Assembly (NCBI RefSeq): GCF_004346865.1
Contig: NZ_SMGR01000005.1
Location: forward strand, 1-64,000
DNA length: 64,000 bases
Direction: 5' to 3'
Source of the DNA: Shimia isoporae
Lineage (GTDB): Bacteria; Pseudomonadota; Alphaproteobacteria; Rhodobacterales; Rhodobacteraceae
Part shown: piece by piece, positions 9,619 through 18,833 of the stretch
How the letters are laid out: each line of letters opens with the position of its first letter
Position numbering within the stretch: position 1 is the stretch's first letter
Program-made: the position numbers and the translations under genes
Notes under the pieces: generated by a model
What the model saw: only the letters and a program-made list of their open reading frames with translations
Told to the model about the DNA's origin: nothing
The model's database searches: none

Positions 9619-11220
9619 TCATCCTGCTGCGTCCCCCAGAATGAGGTCGCTTGCTTTTTCCCCGATCATGATCGCCGGAGCATTTGTGTTTCCGCTGACG
9701 ATGCGCGGCATTATCGACGCATCCGCCACCCGCAGCCCTTTGACGCCAATCACCCGCAAACGCGCGTCCACCACCGCCATCGGATCGGTGCCCATCTTGC
9801 AGGTTCCAGTAGGGTGATAAATTGTCACCGCCGTCTGCCGTGCCCACTCCAGAGTGCCCTCTTCGTCGTCGAAAGCCACTTCGCGTCCCGGTGCGTATTC
9901 TTCAGTGATCTGGGATTTCAAAGGCTCGGTCTCGGCAATCCTGCGTGCCACCTGAATGCCCTTCACAATCGTGCGACAGTCCGTGTCAGTAGCAAGATAA
10001 TTCGGGTGAATTTCAGGATGATCGTCAATGTTCGCGGATGTGAGCTCCAAATGCCCTGCACTTTCAGGACGCAATTGAAGAACGGACGCCGTAAAGGCCG
10101 AGAACTTGTGCGCCCCTTCTGCCGGGCTATCGGCACTAAAGGGCTGAATATGAAACTGGATGTCTGGCGTAGCCAGATGGTCTTCTGTTTTCAGAAAGCC
10201 CGTCCCAAGGCTTGCTGCCATCGTCATTGGGCCACGCTGCGTCAATGCATATTGCGCCGCAATGGCTGCCTGCTTGAAGATATTGCTGGTCTCGACATTG
10301 ATGGTGCTCAGCTTGGTTTTGAAAACCGGGCGCGCCTGCAAATGATCCTGAAGGTTCTTGCCTACGCCTTTTAGCGCCGCCTTTACCTCGATCCCGTGGG
10401 CCGCCAGTTCGTCCGGATCACCGATACCGGAAAGCATCATGATTTGCGGAGAGCCAATCGCCCCCGCGCTCAGGACAACTTCGCGCCGCGCTCGCACGTC
10501 CTGAAGCTTGTCTTTGACCCGCGCCTGCACGCCAACGGCCCGACCGTCTGACAATAGCACCTTCTGGGTTTGTGCATCCGTTACGACGGTCAAATTGGAC
10601 CGGCCGCGTGCAGGCGCGAGATAAGCCGCCGCAGAGGAGCAACGGCGGCCGCCTTTCATGGTCAGCTGAAAATAGCCGACCCCTTCCTGATCTTCTCCGT
10701 TGTAGTCCGGGTTGCGCTTGTACCCGGCTGCTTCCGCCGCATCGACCCACAGGTCGACAACTTCGCGCGTCAATCTTGAGTTCTGCACAGACAACGGACC
10801 GTCTTTTCCGCGAAGACCGCTTGCGTCCTCGCCCTCCCAGTTCTCGGCGCGCTTGAAATAAGGGAGAACATCCTCCCACGACCATCCGGAACAGCCAAGC
10901 TGCGCCCAGCCGTCATAATCTTCCTTTTGCCCGCGCACATACAGCAGGCCATTGATCGAGCTTGAGCCCCCAAGCACACGCCCGCGCGGCCAGGGAATGG
11001 AGCGGCCCGAAATACCAGGGTCCGGCTGGGTAACATAACGCCAATCCGTACCCGGGTTCCCCATCGTGCGAAAATACCCAACAGGAATGTGAATCCACGG
11101 ATTTGAGTCTTTGGGACCGGCTTCCAATAACGCCACCGTATATCGACCGCACTCAGAGAGGCGGTTTGCAAGGGCACATCCGGCTGATCCGGCACCTACG
11201 ACAACGTAGTCAAATTCCAA
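9619..11220 (-). CDS. GMC-family FAD alcohol dehydrogenase (choline dehydrogenase-like)
   Basis: This flavoenzyme of about 533 residues has the N-terminal FAD motif VVVGAGSAGCALANRL, the first GMC signature around RVLGGSSSINGLLYVRG, the second signature GAIGSPQIMMLSGIG and the C-terminal HPTGTCKMG with the catalytic histidine. The family oxidises primary or secondary alcohols such as choline and polyols. The likely start is TTG at 11220, six bases after GGAG. An upstream TTG at 11238 lacks such a site. It is the first gene of the operon that continues into dctP, and it diverges from the IclR gene. In this setting it could oxidise DHPS or an alcohol delivered by the same transporter. The annotation as choline dehydrogenase would rest on homology only. 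Confidence 0.88.
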   Translation of the reverse strand: MEFDYVVVGAGSAGCALANRLSECGRYTVALLEAGPKDSNPWIHIPVGYFRTMGNPGTDWRYVTQPDPGISGRSIPWPRGRVLGGSSSINGLLYVRGQKEDYDGWAQLGCSGWSWEDVLPYFKRAENWEGEDASGLRGKDGPLSVQNSRLTREVVDLWVDAAEAAGYKRNPDYNGEDQEGVGYFQLTMKGGRRCSSAAAYLAPARGRSNLTVVTDAQTQKVLLSDGRAVGVQARVKDKLQDVRARREVVLSAGAIGSPQIMMLSGIGDPDELAAHGIEVKAALKGVGKNLQDHLQARPVFKTKLSTINVETSNIFKQAAIAAQYALTQRGPMTMAASLGTGFLKTEDHLATPDIQFHIQPFSADSPAEGAHKFSAFTASVLQLRPESAGHLELTSANIDDHPEIHPNYLATDTDCRTIVKGIQVARRIAETEPLKSQITEEYAPGREVAFDDEEGTLEWARQTAVTIYHPTGTCKMGTDPMAVVDARLRVIGVKGLRVADASIMPRIVSGNTNAPAIMIGEKASDLILGDAAG

Positions 11221-11328
11221 AGTTGGCTCCAATATCAAAAAATGAGACTTTTTGTCCTGTTTTTTGTATGATCAACGACGCTACAGTGATTCCGCCACAA
11301 GTCAAAAGATTTCTATAAGGCCAGATTC
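11221..11328. promoter_or_regulatory. Divergent promoter region, GMC/TRAP/hpsN operon versus iclR
   Basis: About 110 bases separate the two divergent starts, with A/T-rich tracts (AAAAAATGAGACTTTTTGTC and TTTTTTGTATGATC). Both promoters and any IclR operator must lie here. I cannot identify the operator with confidence. Confidence 0.5.
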
Positions 11329-12096
11329 ATGACTGAGACCGACCGCATACCGACCAACCTGCGCACGCTACTGATCCTTGAGGTCTTGGGAAAAAGCGAC
11401 CAGCCGATGACGGCGACCGAGATAAACGCGGCACTGGGGCTCCCCAAGCAAACTGTGCACCGTCTCTGTGCCACGCTTGAACAGAACGGGTTTCTGACGC
11501 GCTTGGGCAAGTCAAAGCATTACCAAGTCGCGCGCCGCTTACGCGAACTCGGCGTTGGGTTGCTTTACAATTCCCGCGACCACATCGTGCGCCGTCAAAT
11601 CCTGCTTGATGTGGCCCGTGAGGTTCGGGAGACGGTGAATTACGTCGTGCCCGAAGACGATGGCATGAGCTATCTGGATCGCGTCGAAGCCGATTGGGCC
11701 TTCCGCATCCAACTGCCAATTGGCACCAACGTACCGTTTCACTGCACCGCTTCCGGAAAGGCGTTTCTTGCGAGTCTGGCACCCGTCACCCGCCGCAAAT
11801 TCGTGGCATCCCTTAATCTGGAACGCATGACCAACGCGACGCATGTCACACAAGACACTTTGCTTGCCGAACTAAAGGAGATCACCCGCCTTGGCTATTC
11901 GATGGATCGCGAGGAATTCCTCGAAGGCATGATTGCCATCGCCGTACCTGTCAAGGATCCGACGGGGCGGTTTATTGCGGCGCTGGCAATCCACGGCCCC
12001 ACGCAGCGGGCTTCGATGCAGGAAGCAACCGAGAAAAAGGAAATTTTGCAGGCTGCTGCTGACCGGCTCGGCGGCGCACTGTTTCCAACTGCCTAG
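11329..12096 (+). CDS. IclR family transcriptional regulator
   Basis: This 255-residue regulator has an N-terminal winged helix-turn-helix (about residues 10-65, including TATEINAALGLPKQTVHRL) and a C-terminal IclR effector domain (about 75-250) with the characteristic LPIGTNVPFHCTASGKAFLA and AIAVPVKD motifs. It is divergent from the GMC-TRAP-DUF475-hpsN operon and is therefore its probable local regulator, responding to a substrate or intermediate such as DHPS or sulfolactate. It converges with and overlaps the next gene by four bases. Confidence 0.93.
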   Translation: MTETDRIPTNLRTLLILEVLGKSDQPMTATEINAALGLPKQTVHRLCATLEQNGFLTRLGKSKHYQVARRLRELGVGLLYNSRDHIVRRQILLDVAREVRETVNYVVPEDDGMSYLDRVEADWAFRIQLPIGTNVPFHCTASGKAFLASLAPVTRRKFVASLNLERMTNATHVTQDTLLAELKEITRLGYSMDREEFLEGMIAIAVPVKDPTGRFIAALAIHGPTQRASMQEATEKKEILQAAADRLGGALFPTA

Positions 12097-12728
12097 ATCC
12101 GGCTCTTCATCCAGCCCGCCGCCGTCTTGCAAACCGCCGACAGATGATCCTGCTGCGATAGCCCCGTGACCCGTTTTCGTGGCTTGAGATCATGGTCACC
12201 ATCCTCCAACCAAAAAACGTCAACCGTCTCCGACAATCCATATCCCGCAACTTCATTCATCGTCCCAAATGGATCTCGCGATCCCTGGCAAATCAAAAGG
12301 GGGGCTTTGGCATCTTGCAGATGGTCCGTACGGAGCTTCTCCGGCTTATTTTGCGGATGAAAGGGATATCCAACGCAAACCACCCCGCCGATGCGACCTG
12401 CTGCGAAAAGATCACCGCCAATCAAGCTCGCAACTCGTCCACCCATCGACTTGCCGCCAAGGAAAACCGGCCCGTCTTGTCCCAACTCGTCGAAAGCGCT
12501 GCGGAACTCGGCTTCGATTTTCTCAATTCTGGGCGGCGGCCGCCGTGGCCCGCCGGACCGACGCGCCGCCATATACTCAAACTCGAAACGCACGACGCGA
12601 ATTCCGGACAACGCGAGCCCATCTGCAATGTGATTCATGAAAGGGATATCCATGGCCGCGCCGGCACCGTGCGCGAAAACAAACGTACAGTCTGCATCGG
12701 CAGCCTCGTTGACCAGAAACTCCACCAT
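12093..12728 (-). CDS. Alpha/beta hydrolase (KANL3/Tex30-like family)
   Basis: This 211-residue cytoplasmic protein has an alpha/beta-hydrolase fold. The oxyanion region is FAHGAGAAMD (residues 18-27), the nucleophile elbow GKSMGG puts Ser94 in place, and Asp152 (GSRDPFG) and His179 (DGDHDLKP) complete the triad. It belongs to the small Tex30/KANL3-like hydrolase group, whose substrates are mostly unknown. It stands alone on the minus strand between iclR and the urea transporter and shares no obvious operon. Confidence 0.85.
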   Translation of the reverse strand: MVEFLVNEAADADCTFVFAHGAGAAMDIPFMNHIADGLALSGIRVVRFEFEYMAARRSGGPRRPPPRIEKIEAEFRSAFDELGQDGPVFLGGKSMGGRVASLIGGDLFAAGRIGGVVCVGYPFHPQNKPEKLRTDHLQDAKAPLLICQGSRDPFGTMNEVAGYGLSETVDVFWLEDGDHDLKPRKRVTGLSQQDHLSAVCKTAAGWMKSRI

Positions 12729-12877
12729 CGCATGGCCCTCCCAATTTCACTTCGACGAAATACCTCTGAGCAAACCCAAGGTCACCCAAAATTCGCGGCG
12801 TCCTGAGATCCAATGGCAAACCAAAGTTTTCAAACTGCCTTCTTGACGGGCGCATTTTTCGAGGTCACGCTGAATTT

Positions 12878-13258
12878 GTGATCAGTTTGAAAACAATTTG
12901 CGCCTCGATCCTTCTTGTTCTGCCTCTTGCCGGACAGGCCCGTGCCACTCAGGACATCGTTATGACATTCGCGGGATGCACCGGCCGGTTTTCCGCCGAG
13001 ATGGAACACAGCTGGCTTGTGGCAGATGACCGCGCCGAAGCCTTCCAGAGCGAACGCCAGACTTTCGTCTCTATTCTCGAAGCCGCAATGAACACCAATC
13101 ACCGGGCCGTCCTCGGGCACCGGATACAAACCAAGCATGCACATGCCTCTCTTTTGGCCATTGCCAGTTTTAGCGACGATGCAACCCGCGCGCGAACCGC
13201 GCGCCTGCTCGCGAATGACTATTTAGAGGGCTGTCGCAGCCTGATTTTGGGCGGCTGA
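12878..13258 (+). CDS. Small exported protein upstream of the urea transporter
   Basis: This is a predicted 126-residue protein starting at GTG, since no ATG fits. The first 23 residues (ending AGQARA) form a good Sec signal peptide, leaving a mature protein of about 103 residues with two cysteines (AGCTG near the start and EGCRS near the end) that could form a disulfide. I recognise no family. It is on the same strand as urtA and about 290 bases upstream of it, so it may belong to the urea-uptake regulon. The ribosome-binding site is weak. Unknown function. Confidence 0.65.
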   Translation: MISLKTICASILLVLPLAGQARATQDIVMTFAGCTGRFSAEMEHSWLVADDRAEAFQSERQTFVSILEAAMNTNHRAVLGHRIQTKHAHASLLAIASFSDDATRARTARLLANDYLEGCRSLILGG

Positions 13259-13546
13259 CAAACCAGACATCCTACAAATGGTTAATTTTTCAGCTGAAAT
13301 TCGACTCTTGTCTGATTTTTGAGCGCTCATTTCGGAATCCGAAGATTCATTTCCCACCGATGTTTACGAGTCACGCACCTCTGACCCTATGGTGAGCACG
13401 GGATGAAAAACCCGATTGAAAACGTGCGACGGATCCGGCCTAGGAACCATTGGTCCATCGCACGCCGCAATAAATTGCGTAGGCGGAATATGGGGGAGTT
13501 GCCAATGCTTCGCAAGACCGCTGCGCGTCGTAAGAAGGGACATACG
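13259..13546 (+). promoter_or_regulatory. Leader region upstream of urtA with dyads
   Basis: About 290 bases without a credible gene. It contains a short palindrome TTCGG-AAT-CCGAA (13331-13343) and a bulged stem-loop (13463-13485; GCAAT/ATTGC inner stem with CGCC/GGCG outer stem) some 60 bases before the urtA ATG. A frame open from 13403 continues into UrtA but encodes a basic, non-signal-like extension, so I treat this as untranslated leader and promoter. No textbook sigma-54 or riboswitch motif is convincing. Confidence 0.5.
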
Positions 13547-14821
13547 ATGTCAAAGAAACTACTTGGCGCCACCACCGCACTGATGATGACCGCAGCCATG
13601 CCAGCACTTGCTGACTGCCCTGTAAAAGTAGGCGTTCTGCACTCACTCTCCGGCACCATGGCCATTTCCGAAACTACACTAAAGGACACGATGGAGCTGC
13701 TGATCGAACAACAAAATGCCGCCGGTGGTGTTTTGGGTTGTGACATCGAAGCTGTTGTCGTGGACCCCGCTTCCGACTGGCCTCTGTTCGCTGAAAAAGC
13801 ACGTGAGCTGCTGACCGTGCACGAAGTCGACGTGATTTTCGGCAACTGGACATCCGTGTCCCGCAAATCTGTGCTTCCGGTTATTGAAGAACTGAATGGA
13901 CTTCTGTTCTACCCGGTTCAGTACGAAGGTGAAGAAAGCTCCAAAAACGTCTTCTACACCGGCGCGGCGCCCAACCAACAAGCCATTCCGGCCACTGACT
14001 ACTTCCTTGAAGAACTGGAAGTCGAAAAATTTGCGCTTCTGGGCACCGACTACGTCTACCCGCGCACAACCAACAACATCCTTGAAAGCTACCTGCAGCA
14101 AAAAGGCATCGCGGCTGACGATATCTTCGTCAACTACACGCCGTTTGGCCACTCCGACTGGTCCAAGATCGTTGCTGACGTCGTTGCTCTGGGTGCAGAC
14201 GGCAAAAAGGTCGGCGTGATCTCTACGATCAACGGTGATGCGAACGTTGGCTTCTACAAAGAACTGGCAGCCGCTGGTATCTCGGCAGATGACATCCCGG
14301 TTGTCGCATTCTCCGTGGGTGAAGAAGAACTCTCCGGTCTGGACACGTCCAACCTTGTCGGCCACCTCGCGGCATGGAACTACTTCCAGTCTGCTGAATC
14401 CGACGCCAACGATGCCTTTATCGAAGCATGGAAAGCCAAGATGGGCGAAGAGCGCGTGACCAACGATCCTATGGAAGCCCACTATATCGGCTTCAACATG
14501 TGGGTGAATGCGGCCACCGCAGCCGGCACCACTGAAGTGGACGCAGTACGCACCGCAATGTACGGCCAAGAGTACCCGAACCTGACCGGTGGTACCGCTG
14601 TCATGCTGCCGAACCATCACCTGGCGAAACCGGTTCTGATCGGTGAAATTCAGGAAGATGGTCAGTTCGACATCATTTCCCAGACTGAAGAAGTTCCGGG
14701 CGATGCTTGGACAGACTTCCTGCCGGAATCTGCTGTACTGGTCTCCGACTGGAAAGAACTGGGCTGCGGTATGTACAACACCGAAACCAAGTCCTGCGTT
14801 CAGATCAAATCCAACTACTGA
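13547..14821 (+). CDS. urtA: Urea ABC transporter substrate-binding protein UrtA
   Basis: This periplasmic binding protein of 424 residues has a signal peptide ending PALA before DCPVKVGVLHSLSGTMAISE. That start, the FGNWTSVSRKSVLPVIEE segment and NGLLFYPVQYEGEE are typical of UrtA/FmdD-type urea or short-chain amide binders in the Liv superfamily. I chose the ATG at 13547 because it has GAAGGGA upstream and begins directly with the signal peptide. It heads the urtABCDE operon, which normally responds to nitrogen limitation. No urease genes are in the window, so hydrolysis must be encoded elsewhere. Confidence 0.95.
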   Translation: MSKKLLGATTALMMTAAMPALADCPVKVGVLHSLSGTMAISETTLKDTMELLIEQQNAAGGVLGCDIEAVVVDPASDWPLFAEKARELLTVHEVDVIFGNWTSVSRKSVLPVIEELNGLLFYPVQYEGEESSKNVFYTGAAPNQQAIPATDYFLEELEVEKFALLGTDYVYPRTTNNILESYLQQKGIAADDIFVNYTPFGHSDWSKIVADVVALGADGKKVGVISTINGDANVGFYKELAAAGISADDIPVVAFSVGEEELSGLDTSNLVGHLAAWNYFQSAESDANDAFIEAWKAKMGEERVTNDPMEAHYIGFNMWVNAATAAGTTEVDAVRTAMYGQEYPNLTGGTAVMLPNHHLAKPVLIGEIQEDGQFDIISQTEEVPGDAWTDFLPESAVLVSDWKELGCGMYNTETKSCVQIKSNY

Positions 14822-14837
14822 TCTGATTTGAAAAGAT

Positions 14838-14865
14838 TTCCGGACGCCGCCATTGGCGTCCGGAA
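14838..14865 (+). terminator. Hairpin between urtA and urtB
   Basis: A perfect 11-base-pair stem (TTCCGGACGCC / GGCGTCCGGAA) with a six-base loop lies 16 bases after the urtA stop, with no T-run. It probably protects or partly terminates the urtA message so that the binding protein is made in excess over UrtBCDE. Confidence 0.75.
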
Positions 14866-14895
14866 CCTCGGACGACCCTCTCAGGACATACTCAA

Positions 14896-16839
14896 ATGTT
14901 GACCCTATGCCGCCTATTGGTTGCTTGCATGGCTCTCTGCCTGCACGCCCTCCCGGCAACCTCCCAGACCGAAGACGCCCCGATTCAATTGCTCCTTCAA
15001 GAGCATGCCGAGGTACTAAAGAAGTCCTCACGCAAAACCATCGGGCCCGCCATCGACGCGCTTGCCAACAGTGGCCTTGAAGATGCGCAGGTGGTTCTGG
15101 AACGTTGGCAAAATAAGGACATGTGGGTCAGCAAGAAAAACGGCCTCTTTGTCTTCGCCGAAAAGAAAGACAACAAAACCCTTTCACTTTTTGACGTGGC
15201 CGGCAGCAAGACAATCGGCGAAGGCGCAAAGAAAGATTTCAAGCAACTCAAGCCCAATTCCGGCATCCGCGGACTGATCGGCGCAGCCCTTGTACAGTTC
15301 CAGCTCAATAGCCCCGACGCGGCGGTCCGCGCTACTGCACTCACAGCCATAGAGCGTGACGCTGAGGCCTCCCACCTACTTGCACTTCGCGGCTCCATCG
15401 ACGATGAGCCGGATCCCGCCCTCAAAGCCCGTAAACAACGTCTCGAACGCCTGCTCACCATCCGGTTCGCCGAAGACGACATCGAGCGCATCGCGGCCAT
15501 CAACAGCTTCGACGGAGACTTGGGAGTAGATGTCAGGGCAGCCTTGAACCCTCTGGTTGCAACCGAAGTTGACGCGGCACCGACGCTTCCGGAAGGCGCG
15601 ATGCCGATCGAACTGCCGCGGCAAGAAGCCTACGCACTTTTGGTGTCCAAAGGCCTTGCCCAAGCCCAAATCTCAAACGCCGCCATCCGCGAAACCCTTG
15701 TCGCCAATATCAACGGCACGACAGTTGCCGGTATCCAGGTCGCATCGCTCGACACCGATACCGCACGATTGGCCGCCTACAACGCTCTCGCAGCACAAGG
15801 CGCCGCCGCCCCCACGATTTCCGAAGCCGACATCACAACCACACTGGCGGCCTACCAATTCTACCAAACCTTCACAAATGCCCCAATCGCCGTAGCGTTG
15901 GCCGCACAAAACGTGCTGGAAGGCATCGAAACCAGTGTTGCATTAAACCAAACGGCTGATCTCGCGCTCGACGCGATTTCACTGGCGTCCATCTACTTCC
16001 TTGCCGCCATCGGCCTTGCCATCACCTTTGGCGTCATGGGCGTGATTAATATGGCGCATGGCGAATTCATCATGATGGGCGCGTACACCGGATACGTCGT
16101 GCAGCTGGTGGTGCCTGATTACACCCTGTCCATCATCGTTGCGATCCCGGCCGCATTTATGGTGACCTTCGCGGCCGGTGTCGCAATGGAACGCCTTGTG
16201 ATCCGTTGGCTCTATCACCGTCCGCTGGAAACCCTTTTGGCGACATTCGGTGTTTCAATCGCATTGCAACAACTCGCCAAAAACATCTTTGGCACCCAAG
16301 CCCGCCCGCTCACGGCCCCCGGCTGGCTCGATGGCTCTTGGGTTATCAACGATGTTGTCTCTATCAGCTATATCCGCATCGCGATTTTTGTTCTCGCTCT
16401 ACTGTTCCTGGGGCTGTTTCTGTTCGTGATGAACCGCACACGCCTTGGCCTCGAAGTTCGCGCTGTCACGCAGAACCCGCGGATGGCGTCTTCGATGGGC
16501 ATCAACCCCGACCGCATCAACATGCTGACCTTTGGATTTGGCTCGGGCATCGCGGGAATCGCGGGCGTCGCAATCGGCCTTTATGCCAAAGTCACCTCGG
16601 AAATGGGCACCGACTACATCGTACAGTCCTTCATGACCGTCGTTGTCGGCGGCGTCGGCAACATCTGGGGCACGCTTTTGGGCGCGACCCTCGTTGGCAC
16701 GCTGCAAAAAGGCATCGAATGGCTGAACCCGTCCAACACCCTTGCGGCTCAGACCTACATGATCCTCTTCATCATCTTCTTTATCCAGTTCCGGCCACGA
16801 GGCATCATTGCTCTCAAAGGCCGCGCGGCGGAGGCGTAA
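14896..16839 (+). CDS. urtB: Urea ABC transporter permease UrtB
   Basis: This 647-residue membrane subunit has a signal-like N-terminus (to about residue 24), a long periplasmic domain of about 320 residues, then the LivH-type permease from about residue 350. The permease has GVMGVINMAHGEFIMMGAY, NRTRLGLEVRAVTQNPRMASSMGI and the ATPase-contact region. Large N-terminal domains are known in proteobacterial UrtB but not in LivH itself. The stop abuts the urtC start (TAA then ATG), indicating coupling. Confidence 0.95.
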   Translation: MLTLCRLLVACMALCLHALPATSQTEDAPIQLLLQEHAEVLKKSSRKTIGPAIDALANSGLEDAQVVLERWQNKDMWVSKKNGLFVFAEKKDNKTLSLFDVAGSKTIGEGAKKDFKQLKPNSGIRGLIGAALVQFQLNSPDAAVRATALTAIERDAEASHLLALRGSIDDEPDPALKARKQRLERLLTIRFAEDDIERIAAINSFDGDLGVDVRAALNPLVATEVDAAPTLPEGAMPIELPRQEAYALLVSKGLAQAQISNAAIRETLVANINGTTVAGIQVASLDTDTARLAAYNALAAQGAAAPTISEADITTTLAAYQFYQTFTNAPIAVALAAQNVLEGIETSVALNQTADLALDAISLASIYFLAAIGLAITFGVMGVINMAHGEFIMMGAYTGYVVQLVVPDYTLSIIVAIPAAFMVTFAAGVAMERLVIRWLYHRPLETLLATFGVSIALQQLAKNIFGTQARPLTAPGWLDGSWVINDVVSISYIRIAIFVLALLFLGLFLFVMNRTRLGLEVRAVTQNPRMASSMGINPDRINMLTFGFGSGIAGIAGVAIGLYAKVTSEMGTDYIVQSFMTVVVGGVGNIWGTLLGATLVGTLQKGIEWLNPSNTLAAQTYMILFIIFFIQFRPRGIIALKGRAAEA

Positions 16840-18096
16840 ATGTCCGATATTGCACTTAATCCGCCACGCAAACCCTTTGTGGCGCGCTACCCAGCCATGA
16901 TCGTCTTTCTCGCCATCCTCGGTCTTTTCACCGCCGGAGTGACAGTGTTGGCCGAAGGGTTCGGCATAGGCGTGATCTCCACGTCTTTCGTAAAAACGCT
17001 CGGTAAAACCCTTTGCCTCTGTATGGTCGCGCTCGCCATGGACCTTGTGTGGGGGTACTGCGGCATCCTCTCTCTGGGGCACATGGCCTTCTTCGGCATC
17101 GGGGGCTACGCCATTGGCATGTGGCTGATGTATGCGCGCACAGAAATCATTGTCGCCACTTCGCTTGCCAACGCCCCCCTGCCCCCGACCTCTGCAGAAA
17201 TCTCCGACGGGATCGCAACGCAAATTTTCGGCGTGGTCGGCGCCTCCGAGTTTCCGCCAATCTGGGCCTTTGCCCATTCTTTCCCGCTGCAACTCGCCGC
17301 CGTGGTGCTGGTCCCCGGCCTTCTGGCATTCGTCTTTGGCTGGCTCGCCTTCCGCAGCCGCGTCACCGGCGTCTACCTGTCGATCTTGACCCAAGCCATG
17401 ACGCTCGCCCTGTCACTTTACCTTTTCCAGAATGACAGCGGTCTGCGTGGCAACAATGGCTTGTCGGGCCTGCAAAACCTGCCCGGCCTCGATCACGTAC
17501 CGCAATCCACAGTCTCGATCCTCTTCTTCTGGGCTTCCGCGCTGGCGCTGGCGCTCGCATTCATGGTTTGCTCTTGGGTGATCTCCGGCAAGTTCGGCTC
17601 TGTCATTCGCGCCATCCGCGATGATGAAGCTCGCGTGCGCTTCCTTGGCTATTCGGTGGAGGCCTACAAGCTCTTCATTTTCACGTTCACGGCGATCATC
17701 GCCGGCATCGCCGGCGCGCTCTACTACCCGCAGGCGGGCATCATCAATCCAGCTGAAATCGCACCGATCGCGTCTATCTATCTAGCTGTCTGGGTCGCAA
17801 TTGGGGGGCGGGGCAAGCTCTACGGCGCAGTCATCGGCGCAGCATTCGTCTCTCTGCTGTCCACATGGTTTACCGGTGGTCAAGCGCCGGACATCAACCT
17901 TGGGTTTTACACGATCCAATGGGTGGACTGGTGGACCATTCTTCTCGGCATTTCCTTTGTTGCCGTCACCATTTTTGCGCCGCGCGGAATCGGAGGCCTT
18001 TTTGACGTGATTGCCGACCGTCGCGCCCCCAACCGGCATGGCGCCGCGCTGGGGCCTGACGCAGGTAGTCTGCAAGAAAAGGAAGCCGACAAATGA
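16840..18096 (+). CDS. urtC: Urea ABC transporter permease UrtC
   Basis: This 418-residue LivM-type inner-membrane permease has around ten hydrophobic segments and the family motif GSVIRAIRDDEARVRFLGYSV (abbreviated: RAIRDDE near residue 257). It forms the translocation pore with UrtB. It begins right after the urtB stop and overlaps the urtD start by four bases (ATGA), typical of a tightly coupled operon. Confidence 0.95.
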   Translation: MSDIALNPPRKPFVARYPAMIVFLAILGLFTAGVTVLAEGFGIGVISTSFVKTLGKTLCLCMVALAMDLVWGYCGILSLGHMAFFGIGGYAIGMWLMYARTEIIVATSLANAPLPPTSAEISDGIATQIFGVVGASEFPPIWAFAHSFPLQLAAVVLVPGLLAFVFGWLAFRSRVTGVYLSILTQAMTLALSLYLFQNDSGLRGNNGLSGLQNLPGLDHVPQSTVSILFFWASALALALAFMVCSWVISGKFGSVIRAIRDDEARVRFLGYSVEAYKLFIFTFTAIIAGIAGALYYPQAGIINPAEIAPIASIYLAVWVAIGGRGKLYGAVIGAAFVSLLSTWFTGGQAPDINLGFYTIQWVDWWTILLGISFVAVTIFAPRGIGGLFDVIADRRAPNRHGAALGPDAGSLQEKEADK

Positions 18097-18833
18097 GCAC
18101 GCTACTCGAAGTCTCCGGTGTCTCCGTGTCTTTTGACGGCTTCAAGGCCATCAACAATCTTGCGTTCCAGATTGGACCGGCCGAGCTGCGCGCCGTTATC
18201 GGCCCCAACGGCGCGGGCAAGACGACCTTCATGGACATCATCACCGGAAAGACCAAGCCGGATGAAGGCCGCGTACTCTGGGGCGAGAAATCAACTTCCC
18301 TGCTGTCCATGAATGAAAGCCGCATCGCGCAGGCCGGTGTCGGCCGCAAATTCCAGCGCCCCACCGTTTTCGAAGACCAGACAGTCGCCGAAAACCTGAT
18401 GCTGGCCTTGAAAAATGACCGCTCACCTTTCGCTGTTCTGGGTTTCCGCCCCAAACAAAGCGACCACGACAAAGTCGCCGATATTGCCTCGCAGATTGGC
18501 TTGCTCAGTTCGCTTGAGCGCAAGTCCGGAGAACTCTCTCACGGCCAGAAACAATGGCTCGAAATCGGCATGTTGCTGTCTCAGGATCCCAAACTACTTC
18601 TGGTGGATGAACCCGCTGCCGGCATGAGTCCGGCAGAGCGCGAGCACACGACTGAACTACTGGTCGAAGCCGCCAAAACCCGCGCAGTTGTGGTTGTCGA
18701 ACATGATATGGAATTTGTCCGTCGGCTGAACTGCCGGGTGACGGTGTTGCATGAAGGTTCCGTGCTGGCCGAAGGCTCGCTTGACCACGTAACCAGCGAC
18801 GAACGCGTAATCGAGGTGTACCTTGGCCGATAA
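18093..18833 (+). CDS. urtD: Urea ABC transporter ATP-binding protein UrtD
   Basis: This 246-residue ATPase of the LivG type has Walker A GPNGAGKTT (about residues 34-42), signature LSHGQKQW, Walker B LLLVDEPAAGM and the switch histidine in VVVEHDMEFV. The LSHGQ rather than LSGGQ signature is usual in UrtD. It overlaps urtC by four bases and urtE by eleven. Confidence 0.95.
   Translation: MSTLLEVSGVSVSFDGFKAINNLAFQIGPAELRAVIGPNGAGKTTFMDIITGKTKPDEGRVLWGEKSTSLLSMNESRIAQAGVGRKFQRPTVFEDQTVAENLMLALKNDRSPFAVLGFRPKQSDHDKVADIASQIGLLSSLERKSGELSHGQKQWLEIGMLLSQDPKLLLVDEPAAGMSPAEREHTTELLVEAAKTRAVVVVEHDMEFVRRLNCRVTVLHEGSVLAEGSLDHVTSDERVIEVYLGR

Noticed and set aside
8410-10374. 654-codon open frame on the plus strand opposite dctP and the GMC gene
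   Set aside because: It runs antisense to two genes with clear signal peptide, family motifs and ribosome-binding sites. The translation is rich in His/Arg with no family motif, typical of a shadow frame in GC-rich DNA.
13388-13546. Guanidine- or urea-type riboswitch or sigma-54 promoter upstream of urtA
   Set aside because: A GG-N10-GC spacing exists near 13452 but lacks the TGGCAC/TTGC consensus. The CCTAGG/TTGGTCC stretch resembles the guanidine-I consensus only loosely, without the conserved core.
13679-15031. 450-codon minus-strand open frame opposite urtA
   Set aside because: urtA on the plus strand has unmistakable family motifs. The antisense translation has no domain and no ribosome-binding site.
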